Origin: Amorphochlora amoebiformis
Taxonomy: Eukaryota; Cercozoa; Chlorarachniophyceae
DNA: 64,000 bases
Reading direction: 5' to 3'
NCBI GenBank assembly: GCA_054601695.1
Contig: BAAHQB010000027.1
Location: 558,001-622,000, forward strand
The stretch's first letter is position 1. Every line of letters begins with the position of its first letter. The position numbers and the translations under genes are program-made. Below, one piece after another: positions 1-21,363 of this stretch. The notes under the pieces were generated by a model. It was not told where the DNA came from. It saw nothing but the letters and a program-made list of their open reading frames with translations, and searched no databases.

Positions 1-14
1 CCATAGTATAAACA

Positions 15-51
<37 letters not shown>

Positions 52-169
52 ATATAACAAGAATACAAATAACATCTACATATGCCAATATAGCAAACCA
101 TTGTCATAACCCTAACCCTAACCCTAACCCTAACCCTAACCCTAACCCTAACCCTAACCCTAACCCTAG

Positions 170-10771
<10,602 letters not shown>

Positions 10772-11414
10772 ACAGGACGTGTTATGATCACCCGCGGCGC
10801 TTTTGTAAGATATAGAGACATATTCACATCATTACGGCTTGATTACGCGAAGTATTAACTTCTTATGGCCTTGATTACGTACAACTAGTATCAACTATCA
10901 TGTATAAACTAGCCCTTGTTTATTAAAATTTGGGTGAAATTCACTAATATTTCACAAAATCGTATACCTTAGACTGTAACGTAGTGCTTTGCACAGACAA
11001 GCAATTTCTAGATCTTCGCGATCGTGGCTAGATTTCAAATACCACAGTAGTATACCTGTACATGTACATGTATCATACCGATTCATACGGTGACTAGAAA
11101 CTAGAGAAATTTAACTAGACTCTAGAGACTGTGCACAATTGTTAACGATATAATTTACTGTTACCCAAATTATCGGCATTAATTAGGAACTTGGGTTTTT
11201 ATTAATATATATCTAGTACTATGATGATCATATCAGTATGAATCTTTACTGATCCGTTGAACTTGGTATGATGACATTGTACTCGTTACTCATACTAACT
11301 AGTGGGCGTAGCTGAGTGACTCGCAATATGACTAGTACTGTGAGCAGCTACTAGAGCTAGGCTAGTATATATATTTATATATAAAATATATATATATATG
11401 TATGTATATGTATG

Positions 11415-11445
<31 letters not shown>

Positions 11446-13146
11446 TTGTATACTAGTATATATCTAGTATATATATCATATGTGACATGCACCCAACTCA
11501 ATTAAGCGCATTGATCCTTGTGTCTGAGACAAAAAACGTAAGGTAAACTACATGCTGTACAACATGTTGGAGATCCAGGTCGTGATGACGGGTATAGATC
11601 GAAATTAATAATCTGAGTATGCGCGCGTAGGCCTACATACAATGTATTGTAATATGTAAAATAACCAAGTCAGCAGTCGACCCTCCGCACCTTCGCTAAT
11701 ATTGGACGTCCTCCAGGGCCCTGGGGTGTGCCCAAGCCCTCGGTACGAATAACTCTAAGGGTCGTCAACACCTGTATACATGCTTACGCGTTAGTATATA
11801 TATGTTCCAGAGGCTAGTAGCCTCTTTGCCAAGCTCCCCGACGTAGTCCCTCGATGTATTCGAACCTCAGGTTATTTGCGGAAAAAAACATGGATGGTGA
11901 TGAATACCTGTGAGATTTCCATAATTCTTCCTAAATCTAGAAGCAGGTAGATGTCTGCGTACGGTCGGAGTGGGGGCACAACGACCCCAACACCGGAGTC
12001 ATGGTTCAGATTTGGTTGACATGTGGGACAGGGGAGGGACAGTTTGTTAATGGTATTATTAGAGGTTACAAACACTTTTAGAGGTTCAAAACCAGGGAAT
12101 GTCGGCCGACCGTCTCGGGAAGGGCTTGGTTTTACCCTTCCCTTTCGTTTCACCTAGATGACCCCCCGCAGTTTACTCATCAATTAAGCTTCTAAAATAG
12201 ATGTGGGCTACTTCTTGTATAGTTTATAGCAGGAAATATGTCCACGCAAGATCCCGGGGGTTGAACTTCGGGGTTGTTGCCTGCTGGGTGGAAAGAGGTG
12301 AGAGGAGTAAATTGGGGTGATCTTATGGGTGCGGTTGAATAATTCGATAATTCAAAAATGGACTACGACTTTAGCTTTCAGTATCGTTTGCAAAATTTTC
12401 CCCTGTCAAAATGGTTTCTGACCATATGGACATGTGTCATGTGGTCGATTGTACCAATTTAAGATGTTAATATTACGATCACGATATACTACATGTATAC
12501 ATGATTCTGTAGGCCTGATGTACGTGTCGCTCATGAGTGCCGTATTTCTGAAGCTAAATTATAGAAGTACAATTTATATAACTATTTGACTATGCTCCAT
12601 AGGCTGCCGTACGCGACGATACCGTGAATTTGACAAACCTTACAACGTATTTCGAATACCTTATAGGTTACTAATTCCAACAGATTGCGAACATTTATAA
12701 TTACTATTTATACGAATATACTAATTTTACTGCAACAGATGTTTATACTAATGATTACAAATTTAAGTATTATCATAGAATATTGTCAAATTTCAATGGT
12801 GCGCCTACCCTCAGTATAGCCCACGTCACAACATAAAGTAATATACCCATGTACATGCCTTGAAGCGACTCGGTGGCGTTGTTGGAAGTCGGAGACCGAC
12901 GACTGTAATTGGTACTGGATATCCACCATATACTTGGAGCAGCTGGCTTTAGGACCTCCCAGGTTCGAGTCGGACATAATTCTGAACATTATTGTGATTG
13001 ATGTTGGGTCAATTTAGTGTTGTAGTTTGTCGGGTTGATAGTTGAAGAAAATAAGGAAACAATTAATACTAATGATTTCAGAATTGTGCACATAACATAC
13101 GCACTCAAAAGACCATATATAGATACTGTGTACAGAAACATATATC

Positions 13147-13179
<33 letters not shown>

Positions 13180-13569
13180 GTAATATGTAAAATTTACATG
13201 TGTATATATATTTACACACATATATATATATATATATATTATAGATACGGATGTGTAGTCTACTCTTGGTCAGAGGCAGCAGAAATTTGCTCACTACCAA
13301 GGATTGAATTGCTTTGCTTTAAATTTTTAAATGGGATAATTACCGCCCATCCCATTATTCTACTTACCAAAGGAAACGAGCAAAAAAAAATGAACAATGT
13401 CCGGAAGTCATCATGGCAAGTGATAGATGCCGTCATCGTTATTTTTTTTATTTTTGACGGCATCTCATTCACCGGCCGGTTGCAGGGATGAAACATGCTA
13501 GTAGGCTCCTCCCGACCATTTTAATGGTCATCAATGGAAATGTTCCGACGACGGCAGTTGTACATATTT
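10772..13569. other. intergenic unique sequence, no supportable gene
   Basis: Base composition is ordinary and mostly non-repetitive, with a small TA tract at 11368-11480 and others at 13139-13240. The 11080-11480 part is unusually rich in CTAG/ACTAGT words, like the region after 21364. Short open frames exist (for example 11872-12153 and 12786-12989 on the - strand), but they lack splice context, family resemblance or a good start, so I do not call them. Confidence 0.6.
13425..13465. repeat. perfect 11-bp hairpin arms
   Basis: AGATGCCGTCA at 13425-13435 is exactly complementary to TGACGGCATCT at 13455-13465, with a T-rich 19-nt loop. It lies just beyond the 3' end of the basic protein gene. 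It could be a 3'-end RNA structure or a remnant inverted repeat. Confidence 0.6.
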
Positions 13570-13601
13570 CTATTCTTGCGAGGCATTCTTATGTATATAC
13601 A

Positions 13602-13643
<42 letters not shown>

Positions 13644-14806
13644 GTAATCATGATATATATATATATATATATGTATATATGTACCTTAGATATTTGCGCA
13701 GAGTGGCTCCTACGCATAGGCTTTAACTTTGGAGAGAGACTCTTGTTTTTCACTGACATCGAAGAAATCGATGATCTCCTTTTCACCATGGTATCAGGGG
13801 CATTGGGAGATTGTGGAGACATACTCTCCCCGATCGATGGCGGTTGAGAATGGCTCGATATACGAGGCGAGCTAGGAATTGTGATCGACAATTTCCTCGG
13901 CTTGCTACTCTTCGGCGACACCGAAGTACTACGAACATGCCTGCTGTCCGAGCAGACCGATAATCGTCGAGTTTTCCGGAACTTCTTCGAGTACATCTTA
14001 GGGCTTGCGGTAGAAGTTTTGGGAGAGCTAACCGGAGAATTGACGGGCGAGGAGTCAGCGGACACCGCGATCATACGCGGGGTATGCCCTGCGTTAAGTG
14101 ACAATCTTCGAGAAACCCTGTTCAACTCCAGCGTCGGCGCTGGCGCTGCCAATGAGAACGAATGTCGACGTGATGCATATGGACGACTGCGCTGCATTAA
14201 CTGCCGTTGCACCGTCTTTGGGCTGGTATTCGTCGGAACACCCAGAGAGCGAATTCTTTGAACATTTATTTTGTTTGCAGGTATAAGGTTGGCTCTTACA
14301 GGACTCATAAGGTAGATCTCCTTGTGATCTGTTCGATCATACTCATGCCCTGCCCTGTCTTTCTTAGAGGCGTAGCGAAGAATCCTGACAGGGTTGGCAA
14401 ATGGGTCCAGCGGGTCTCTGCGTCTATCAGACATGCTCCTGCCTCGGCTCATGCGATCATGCATCTTCCGTACCATCTCTTTGTGTTGAATCCGTTTCTG
14501 CTCACGAATTCTCTGCTTGCGGCGGTTCCACAACTCAGAGTACTTAGCAGACATGGGCTCCCTCATATCGATTCCCCTTGGGGTGGGGAGGGGAGAGTTC
14601 GAGCTATTCCTCGAAATCGAACCCTTTCTTCCCTTCCTCGAGTTCCGTCGCTGACACCCTTTGACGAAATTCAAAGAACCGGTACTTTTCCTGCGTTGCT
14701 TGATCGCAAGTAGCTTGGCTTGGTGTGCTTTCATATGAAAATCGATCTGATGCTTGCCTCCTTGGTTTCGGCTGTCCAAGACGAAGAATCCTGAGCTTTT
14801 CTTCAT
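13570..14806 (-). CDS. basic, Ser/Pro-rich hypothetical protein
   Basis: The family is not recognised. Exon 1 is 13685-14806, 374 codons from ATG at 14806 and ending AAG before a GTACAT donor. The open frame continues into the TA tract, but those Ile-Tyr codons are intronic. The simplest end is a short exon 13570-13587 (adding NASQE and a stop; acceptor ATAAG), giving about 379 residues; this is tentative. The N-terminal third is rich in Lys/Arg (for example HQAKLLAIKQRRKS, RNRRKQRIREQKRIQHKE-like segments). The C-terminal half has many proline-directed sites (NSPVSSPKTSTASPK, SVSPKSSKPRK, SMSPQSPNAP, SLSPKLKP), typical of a disordered, CDK-type phosphorylated nuclear or cytoskeletal protein. 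It is transcribed divergently from CDC20 across 337 bp, so shared cell-cycle control is plausible but not shown. Confidence 0.75.
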
Positions 14807-15143
14807 TCTCTACCCCAATTGTCTTCGCATGTACACCTCGTCTTCTTATGTCCTGAGAGCTGCTGTGCTTGAGATATGGAGGAGTTCGGAGCTAAAAAAC
14901 ATGTCGCACGAAGGGCTAGAGAAGGTATAATGAGGGGAATTGACTAATAGGCCGTTTCAAAAATGGCTGACAGTTGCCAATTACCGTTACACTCTTGAAA
15001 AAGAATTTAAAAATTCGCGAAAGACCGTCATTCCGAGTGACAAACCAACGGACACGCGACCAAGGCGACGGCCTGGTGCTTTTTCTGTTGGTTTCCCGAC
15101 AAAGACGTAAGTCTACTTCACTCTATTACTGCATCTCCGAAGT
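14807..15143. promoter_or_regulatory. shared divergent promoter region
   Basis: This 337-bp non-repetitive gap separates two start codons pointing away from each other (14806 - strand, 15144 + strand). No TATA box or named element is clear. It must hold the 5' UTRs and promoters of both genes. Confidence 0.6.
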
Positions 15144-16088
15144 ATGAACTTCAGCACTCCGAAGAAGATCAGGAATCGCTCCCAGAGCTTGGCAGACGGC
15201 TGCTCGACTCACAGGAGCCAACCACGTGAGAAGCGCGACCGATCCCGGACCCCTGGAATATTTTCGAGGAGTACCAGGAGAACTCCGATCGCCAAGAAAC
15301 AACGCATCACATCTCCTTTTACATGTCTCGGCACTGCGAATAAGCGCAAGCCTCGCACCCCTTACGGTGCGGACCGCTTCATCCCCAGCTCGAAAGTGGC
15401 CAACAAGGATCTCCAAGAGTTTAAGTTCTCTTCCTACGGGGATGAGAACGACGGTGGTGCAGTCAACAAGTCATCAGCTGCAATTCGATTCCAAGATACG
15501 CTTGCGAAGGAGCTGTTCAACGGGGACGGGCTGAATGCAAAGGTTCTCAAGTTCAAGAAGGTGCCCAAGCCATCCGAGCACCATCACAACCGGCTGCGAG
15601 TCTTGTAATACAATAAATGTTAAAATTTAACAGGCCTTGTACTCAATTGACCTTCATATATAGCATTTCTCCATCCCCAGGTACTCAGCAAACCGGGAGG
15701 CACGCAGAGCACGAAAAAAGAACCGGTACATAAGCGCGTATCCAGAGAGGATTCTCGATGCCCCGGATATCCTGGATGATTACTACATTAACGTGCTGGA
15801 TTGGTCGAGGTATGCTTTTCGTCTTCATACCTTGTTCATACAGTGTACAAAGCCTTTATCATGATATCGTATCTTTTTTTGCTCAAACTCCTTTTTGGCT
15901 CAGCTCGAATATTCTGGCGGTGGGATTAGGCCCCATCGTGTATCTCTGGAACGCATCCACTCAAGAAATATCCACGCTACTGGATACCCAGTACGATTAC
16001 ACCTCCGACCGCATTTATTGCGCATCTCGATATTCCCAGAGCTCCATTTTCCACTTACACGATTATAGTTCATACATATACATGTATG

Positions 16089-16124
<36 letters not shown>

Positions 16125-16125
16125 C

Positions 16126-16196
<71 letters not shown>

Positions 16197-17534
16197 AATT
16201 ACATATGACACGGCCAGTAAGCATTCTGCCACGACCGGCATTTTTTTAAGCCTCTTAAGAATCCCCCACAGACAGATTTTATATTGTCAAGGATATCTCA
16301 CATGTTTCTATGAACAGGAACGACGACAACCCGATCACGTCCATCCGATGGATGAACGATGGGATACATGTGGCAATCGGCACCACAGAGAAAACCATTC
16401 AGATCTGGAATGTTGAAAACCAGAAACTTGTTCGAACAATGAAAGTAAAACACCCATTAAATCCCCCCCAACTTGGCACACACTTGACTGAATTCTAATG
16501 AATAATGCAGGGCCACAACGCAAGAGTGAGCGCACTGTCATGGAATCGACATTTGTTGTCCTCGGGAGGTCGAGACTCGTTGATAATCAACCACGACGTG
16601 CGTGTGGCCACACACCGTATTAGGTACATCCGCTTTCACAGAGTTGAAACTTCTCATGTGAATTTTCACTGCATGTCTGCCTCAGCTCGTTTGAACACCA
16701 CACAGAGGAAATTTGCGGACTAGAATGGTGTCCCGAAGGCGATCAGGTGCCCACAGGCCTAAATGCTTCTTGGAAACACTGACGATCTCTCTTTATTTAC
16801 GTACGCTTCAGCTTGCCTCGGGCGGAAACGATAATAAGTGCTGTATATGGGAATTGAGTTCCAGGTCCAAGAAATCCGCATATAATCTGGGAATTCTAAC
16901 GTTGTCTCAATCCTCTCAGGGAGCCCAGGGTTGATATAATCGACCACAAGGCTGCCGTCAAGGCTCTGGCGTGGAGTCCGCACCAGCGCAATCTATTGGC
17001 CACAGGAGCTGGAACTGCAGACCGCTGCATTCGGTTCTACAATAGCAGCAACGGCGAGCTTTTCCGATCCGTCCCCACCAATAGCCAAGTGTGTTCTCTA
17101 CAATGGAGTACGACCAATCGAGAGATTGCGTCGGCTCATGGCTTCTCCCAGAACCAGATCACCATCTGGCAGTACCCGACGATGACCAAAATGGCAGAAC
17201 TCAATGGCCACAGCTCAAGGGTGCTTCACACGACTCTGGTGAAACATAAAAACCAATTTAGACATATATTTCTATAAATATATGTATTATATATATGTAT
17301 ATATATTATGTACATATATATATATATATATATTCGCCCACTCGCACTTACTAAAATTTAATTTGTGCTTGACTTCCTTCAGTCCCCCGATGGAAGTGTG
17401 ATGTGCTCTGCGGCAGCGGACGAAACGCTACAGTTCTGGAAGGTGTTCGAGCCCGCTGTGAAGAAGAAACATTCAAGATCCGAATCGAAGTCTGCTGCAG
17501 ACAAAAGGTGAGGCAGTTATACCAATACACTCGG

Positions 17535-17578
<44 letters not shown>

Positions 17579-17647
17579 GTATATACTTTGCATACAACAT
17601 ATATGTATACATCCATTCTTAGGAACCTCACAAGGAGCATACGATAG
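15144..17647 (+). CDS. CDC20: CDC20 (Fizzy), WD40 activator of the anaphase-promoting complex
   Basis: Exons: 15144-15604, 15681-15809, 15904-15990, 16318-16444, 16511-16623, 16686-16746, 16812-16864, 16920-17238, 17383-17507, 17623-17647. They total 1,500 nt (499 residues plus stop), phase-consistent, all GT-AG. CDC20 binds the APC/C, recruits substrates for ubiquitination at anaphase, and is the target of the spindle checkpoint. Visible: a Ser/Thr-Pro-rich N-terminus; a C-box-like DRFIPSS (the family usually has DRFIPxR, so the Arg is replaced); a MAD2-binding-type motif KVLKFKKVP; the [20 protein letters not shown] block; seven-blade WD40 segments ([32 protein letters not shown]); and an Ile-Arg C-terminal tail (TRSIR) made by the tiny last exon. 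No KEN or CRY box is visible. Introns 3, 8 and 9 contain TA tracts; the others are 55-94 nt. Confidence 0.97.
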
Positions 17648-17793
17648 TCTGAACTGGAATTAAATCCTTTCTCATACTTGTATTCTCAGCCCAATGCTCA
17701 TTTAGTAATTATGATAGTCATGAATTGTGACGGATCGTGCTCATGCAAGTTAGACTCATTAAGATCTGCGAAAGTCGATCCGACAGAGTTCAA

Positions 17794-17867
<74 letters not shown>

Positions 17868-17954
17868 TGCATACGTATACAAATCATGATATGTTTATAT
17901 CTAATTATCTAGAGTTATATGTTAAATGGACATTCACTAGATTCACTTCAATTG
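17648..17954 (+). other. CDC20 3' flank
   Basis: Unique sequence with a TA tract at 17797-17865. No AATAAA was seen. The TIR element begins 308 bp after the CDC20 stop. Confidence 0.6.
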
Positions 17955-17983
17955 ACAGCCCGCACATATCGGTCACGAGTGAA
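17955..17983 (+). repeat. left terminal inverted repeat
   Basis: 29 bp, identical to the reverse complement of 21335-21363. The match stops at 17984. Upstream, TT(G/A)A is also shared if one mismatch is allowed. Confidence 0.9.
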
Positions 17984-18384
17984 ATTTCATGACTCAAGCA
18001 CCGTAGCTATAGGTGAATAATGACGTGACAGGTGCTACAAAGTTAACATATCGATAAGATACATTCACTAAAGACTCTCTCAAAGTTTGATGAACTATTT
18101 TCAAAAATTGACTAATTCAGCCCCTGATGATAGTCAAAATTTTTACGAATTTACAATTTCCTCTCGGGGTTGTACATCCGAAGTTCTGTCACGTAAAACT
18201 GGAGCTACCACGGCTGTGCGGCCTTTTTAACGAGATCTGGGGATTCTCCTGTAGTATGTGTACAGCCAAATCGAACAATTTTTTGTAGTACTCCAAAATT
18301 ACGTTCTGTACTCGCATTACAAAATTTTTGAAATGACATAATTACACCAAAAAAAGACCATAATGTACGTACCTTGTACCAGCC

Positions 18385-19188
18385 TTACATGAGCTTTTGG
18401 TTATAGCTGAGGACTAGCGTCCCATCAGGATTCTTAGCATTAGCAACGAAGATGCATTTCATGTTCTCAGAGGACTTGGAGTAGCGAATATTGAAGGGAT
18501 ATTCCGCGCTGGTTCGGACGGTTGTGATGACGTTGCCCCAAGTGGCTTGTAGGTACTCTCCACGCACCACCCTCTCTATGTTTGCTCTTGAGTGTATCTG
18601 GTATACGTCATAATCATCAAGGCGTATCTGACGACCAGCCAGTTCACCCAGAATAGTGCGTATAACGGAGTTATACAGCGGAAGAGGTACAAACAGGTTC
18701 GGGGTTTGGTCCGCCTTTGTGGGGTCATTGAAGTTCTTCAAGGCTCCATGAACGCTCCTACCGAGCCGATCAAAGATGGACAACACGCTGTTAGCAATCA
18801 TTTTGTTTGCTTCCTTGATTTCAGAGGTGTGGCGTGCCATGAAGTCCTTTTCGCTAAAATGCATACATTATAAGTTAGTTCTCGAATATTTAAAGACATC
18901 TAACAACAATATTTTCTCACGATTATGTACATATTGATACCTTTCTATTTGATTCTTTGCATCCGCTGGTGATTGATCTGGGCGCACAGAAATAGGGGGA
19001 CTCGAAATTTGATTTTCCTTGTTTTCTCTCCCTAAGCCGGGGAAGTAGGGATTTTCGTTCTGTTCGTCGCCAGACTCTTCGATGAAATCATATGGAAGCT
19101 CGTCAACTATATAATTTCTCAAGCAAGCTGCTTTCCGCTTCGGTCTTCGCGATTTTGTCGCATTCCGTGAGGCGGGGGTGGAAGCCAT
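18385..19188 (-). CDS. element-encoded hypothetical protein 1
   Basis: Two exons, 18941-19188 and 18385-18853 (donor AG|GTATCA, acceptor TTTTAG), phase-consistent, 717 nt, 238 residues. I take ATG at 19188 (MASTPASRN); the in-frame extension to 19212 starts only with TTG. No family is recognised. The N-terminus is very basic (KSRRPKRKAACL, a possible nuclear signal), followed by an acidic patch (FIEESGDEQNE) and NKENQISSPP, which contains a KEN tripeptide with a downstream Pro. The second exon looks globular (RLGRSVHGALKNF, LFVPLPLYNSVIRTILGELA, DDYDVYQIHSRANIERVV). The stop at 18385 is followed at once by sequence that could also act as a donor (CAT|GTAAGG), so a further exon is possible. 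It diverges from its partner gene across 96 bp. Confidence 0.7.
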
Positions 19189-19284
19189 GAAAATATTTGT
19201 CAGGAGAGACAAGAAAAATAATTCTAAGGTGGAAATACCGTAATACGGCTGCCGACTTTTTTAAATCTTTACTTAATATTTCGC
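19189..19284. promoter_or_regulatory. 96-bp bidirectional promoter of the element
   Basis: The gap between the two start codons must drive both genes if the element is active. It contains an imperfect T-rich/A-rich stretch but no recognised motif. Confidence 0.5.
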
Positions 19285-19874
19285 ATGCCAACCCGACGCA
19301 AAGCATCGTTAGCCACAAGGGCCAAGAGGCGCAGAAAGGCCCGGAAAACTGCCTACACCGATTGTCTCCGGCCTCCCTCTCATGGCCAATGGGATCGGTA
19401 TAATCGGAAGATGAGATACCATGAACGAGAAGATGTGATATTGTCCAAGACCAGAAAAATGGTAGATTTTTTCCAATGTGTCAAATTTTGCGTTAACAGG
19501 ATTTTGCAGGTAAGGGATGGTGTTCCTGATCCGGCACTGGTCTTACAGTATGAGAAACTTGCACGCGAAGCAAGGATGCCGTGTGGAACATTTATTGAGG
19601 GTGGTAATCGCGTGCGAAAGCCCCCAACTCGGTTACAAGAGAAGGAAAACAATCTTCGGCTTGCAAACATGAGTCGCAGGTTCTCCAACAGTAAGAAAAT
19701 GGCTCATGAAGTGTCCAAGCTGCGGTCATCACGTGAGGACTGGAAAAAGGAGGATTAGCGCTCCGGGCGAAGATAGAGGACGTCGATCGGAAAGCCAGCA
19801 CGCCAAATAGCACACCATCCAGCTCACGGTCTACGAAGACTAGGTATCCGTCTGTATATTATATGTTACATATG

Positions 19875-19935
<61 letters not shown>

Positions 19936-19969
19936 ATTTATATACATGATACAAAAAAATATACACACT

Positions 19970-20042
<73 letters not shown>

Positions 20043-20053
20043 ATGTATGTTTG

Positions 20054-20129
<76 letters not shown>

Positions 20130-20274
20130 GCAGATGTTACAGCGATTGCCAGGATGGGAAGACGGTGCATGAATCTTGTTTTGGCAATTTTCGGCAAGAA
20201 TCGAGTGCAGCCCTATGTGTATGCTATGCTAATTGAGCTACCTGTCCAGCTAAAGCTGTACCAATCACGGTGGG

Positions 20275-20311
<37 letters not shown>

Positions 20312-20354
20312 TATACATATGTATGTATGTGTACCGTGATATATACATATACAC

Positions 20355-20404
<50 letters not shown>

Positions 20405-20415
20405 TTGTGTGTATG

Positions 20416-20462
<47 letters not shown>

Positions 20463-21113
20463 ATATATGTGTGTGTGTATATATATATAAACATATATGC
20501 ATACACGTACATATATACATATACATATTGCAGGTGCCAAGACTTAGGAATTCCAGCAGATACCACCGCCCTAAACGCTCAAAATTCGGAACATGTGAAC
20601 AAGATTATGAAGGACATCGAGCACTCAATGTCATCACACAACAAAGTCGTCGCCCATGACAGCCCAGACGTGGGGGACCACACAGAGAGCCGAATGTTCC
20701 TGGTCTTTTTGCACGAGCATATGACCAAAAGGAAGGCTTTCACACACGACTTGCTCACATATAAACTTCTCAGGACGTGCAACACAGACGCCAATCACAT
20801 TCTCCCCGATCAGAAGGTCTGCAACGTCTGTGGACACGCACGTGAATCTGCGACACACAAGTCAATATGTGAGCACGTATGGATGCCCGAGTTGGAGGCC
20901 ATCATGGAGTCTGGGAAGCTGACTGACGATTTAAAAGAATACCTCTCCTCAGATGAAGCATTAACGATGCTCTCTTACCAGAATCTCGGCGGAAATGTGG
21001 CGCAACGTCCACGTCAGAGGTTGAGAAAGGTGACTTCAACTACAGCTGAAATGCGGCAACAAAGAGCAAAAACTACTAAAAGTCGTGCTTCTAAGAGGCG
21101 TAGGAAGCACTAG
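19285..21113 (+). CDS. element-encoded hypothetical protein 2 (candidate transposition protein)
   Basis: Exons 19285-19732, 19811-19843, 20134-20269, 20534-21113; 1,197 nt, 398 residues, phase-consistent, stop TAG. A 48-nt in-frame segment, 19462-19509 (GTAGAT...TTGCAG), may be one more intron, giving 382 residues. Introns 3 and 4 hold TA tracts. The family is not recognised. Both ends are strongly basic ([12 protein letters not shown] near the start, [11 protein letters not shown] at the end), as expected for a DNA- or RNA-binding nuclear protein. A middle segment ([39 protein letters not shown]) is predicted helical. The last exon has a Cys/His cluster [19 protein letters not shown], spaced C-x2-C-x8-H-x3-C, a possible zinc knuckle. 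The 33-nt second exon is the least certain part. Confidence 0.65.
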
Positions 21114-21334
21114 GAACATCGCTGATACCTAGAGATCACCTGCGAACTAGTACATAGTGCTCCAGGATTGCAAATTTTGAAAAAAAAATTTCAATGATTA
21201 TGACTTGAAAATTTGATGATTTCAACCGTTTTCTAAAAAACGGCTCGGCTGATTTTTTTTTTTTTCTATTTTTATCTATTCTGATGCGTATTGAAGACAT
21301 TTAAGTGGTCAGATGACCCTCCCCTAAAAAAAAA

Positions 21335-21363
21335 TTCACTCGTGACCGATATGTGCGGGCTGT
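21335..21363 (-). repeat. right terminal inverted repeat
   Basis: Exact reverse complement of 17955-17983. An A-rich run and polyT/polyA stretches lie just inside it (21181-21262). Confidence 0.9.

Larger units (their letters stand above)
17955..21363. mobile_element. 3.4-kb two-gene element with 29-bp terminal inverted repeats
   Basis: Perfect 29-bp inverted repeats close both ends (17955-17983 and 21335-21363). They begin ACAGCCCGCACATATC reading inward. Inside are two spliced genes transcribed away from each other (- strand 19188 to 18385; + strand 19285 to 21113), which together fill the element. This architecture is that of a DNA transposon with two proteins. No exact target-site duplication is evident: the flanks next to CAGCCC read TTGA on the left and TTAA on the right, one mismatch. 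Neither protein matches a transposase family I can name. It lies between CDC20 and the 3' end of the large coiled-coil gene. Confidence 0.75.

Noticed and set aside
11872-12153. - strand open frame of 93 codons in the intergenic region
   Set aside because: No recognisable domain, no splice partner, and a frame of this length is unremarkable in non-AT-rich DNA. The same applies to 12786-12989.
12890-12985. tRNA-like box CAGGTTCGAGTCGG on the + strand
   Set aside because: The T-arm stem does not pair and no D-arm or acceptor stem can be drawn. At most it is a chance internal-promoter-like motif.
13260-13496. - strand open frame downstream of the basic protein gene as its next exon
   Set aside because: No acceptor joins it in phase to the 13685 donor, and it spans a hairpin and low-complexity T-rich DNA.
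19186-19212. Eight-residue N-terminal extension of the element's - strand gene
   Set aside because: It would begin with TTG; the ATG at 19188 is the normal eukaryotic choice.
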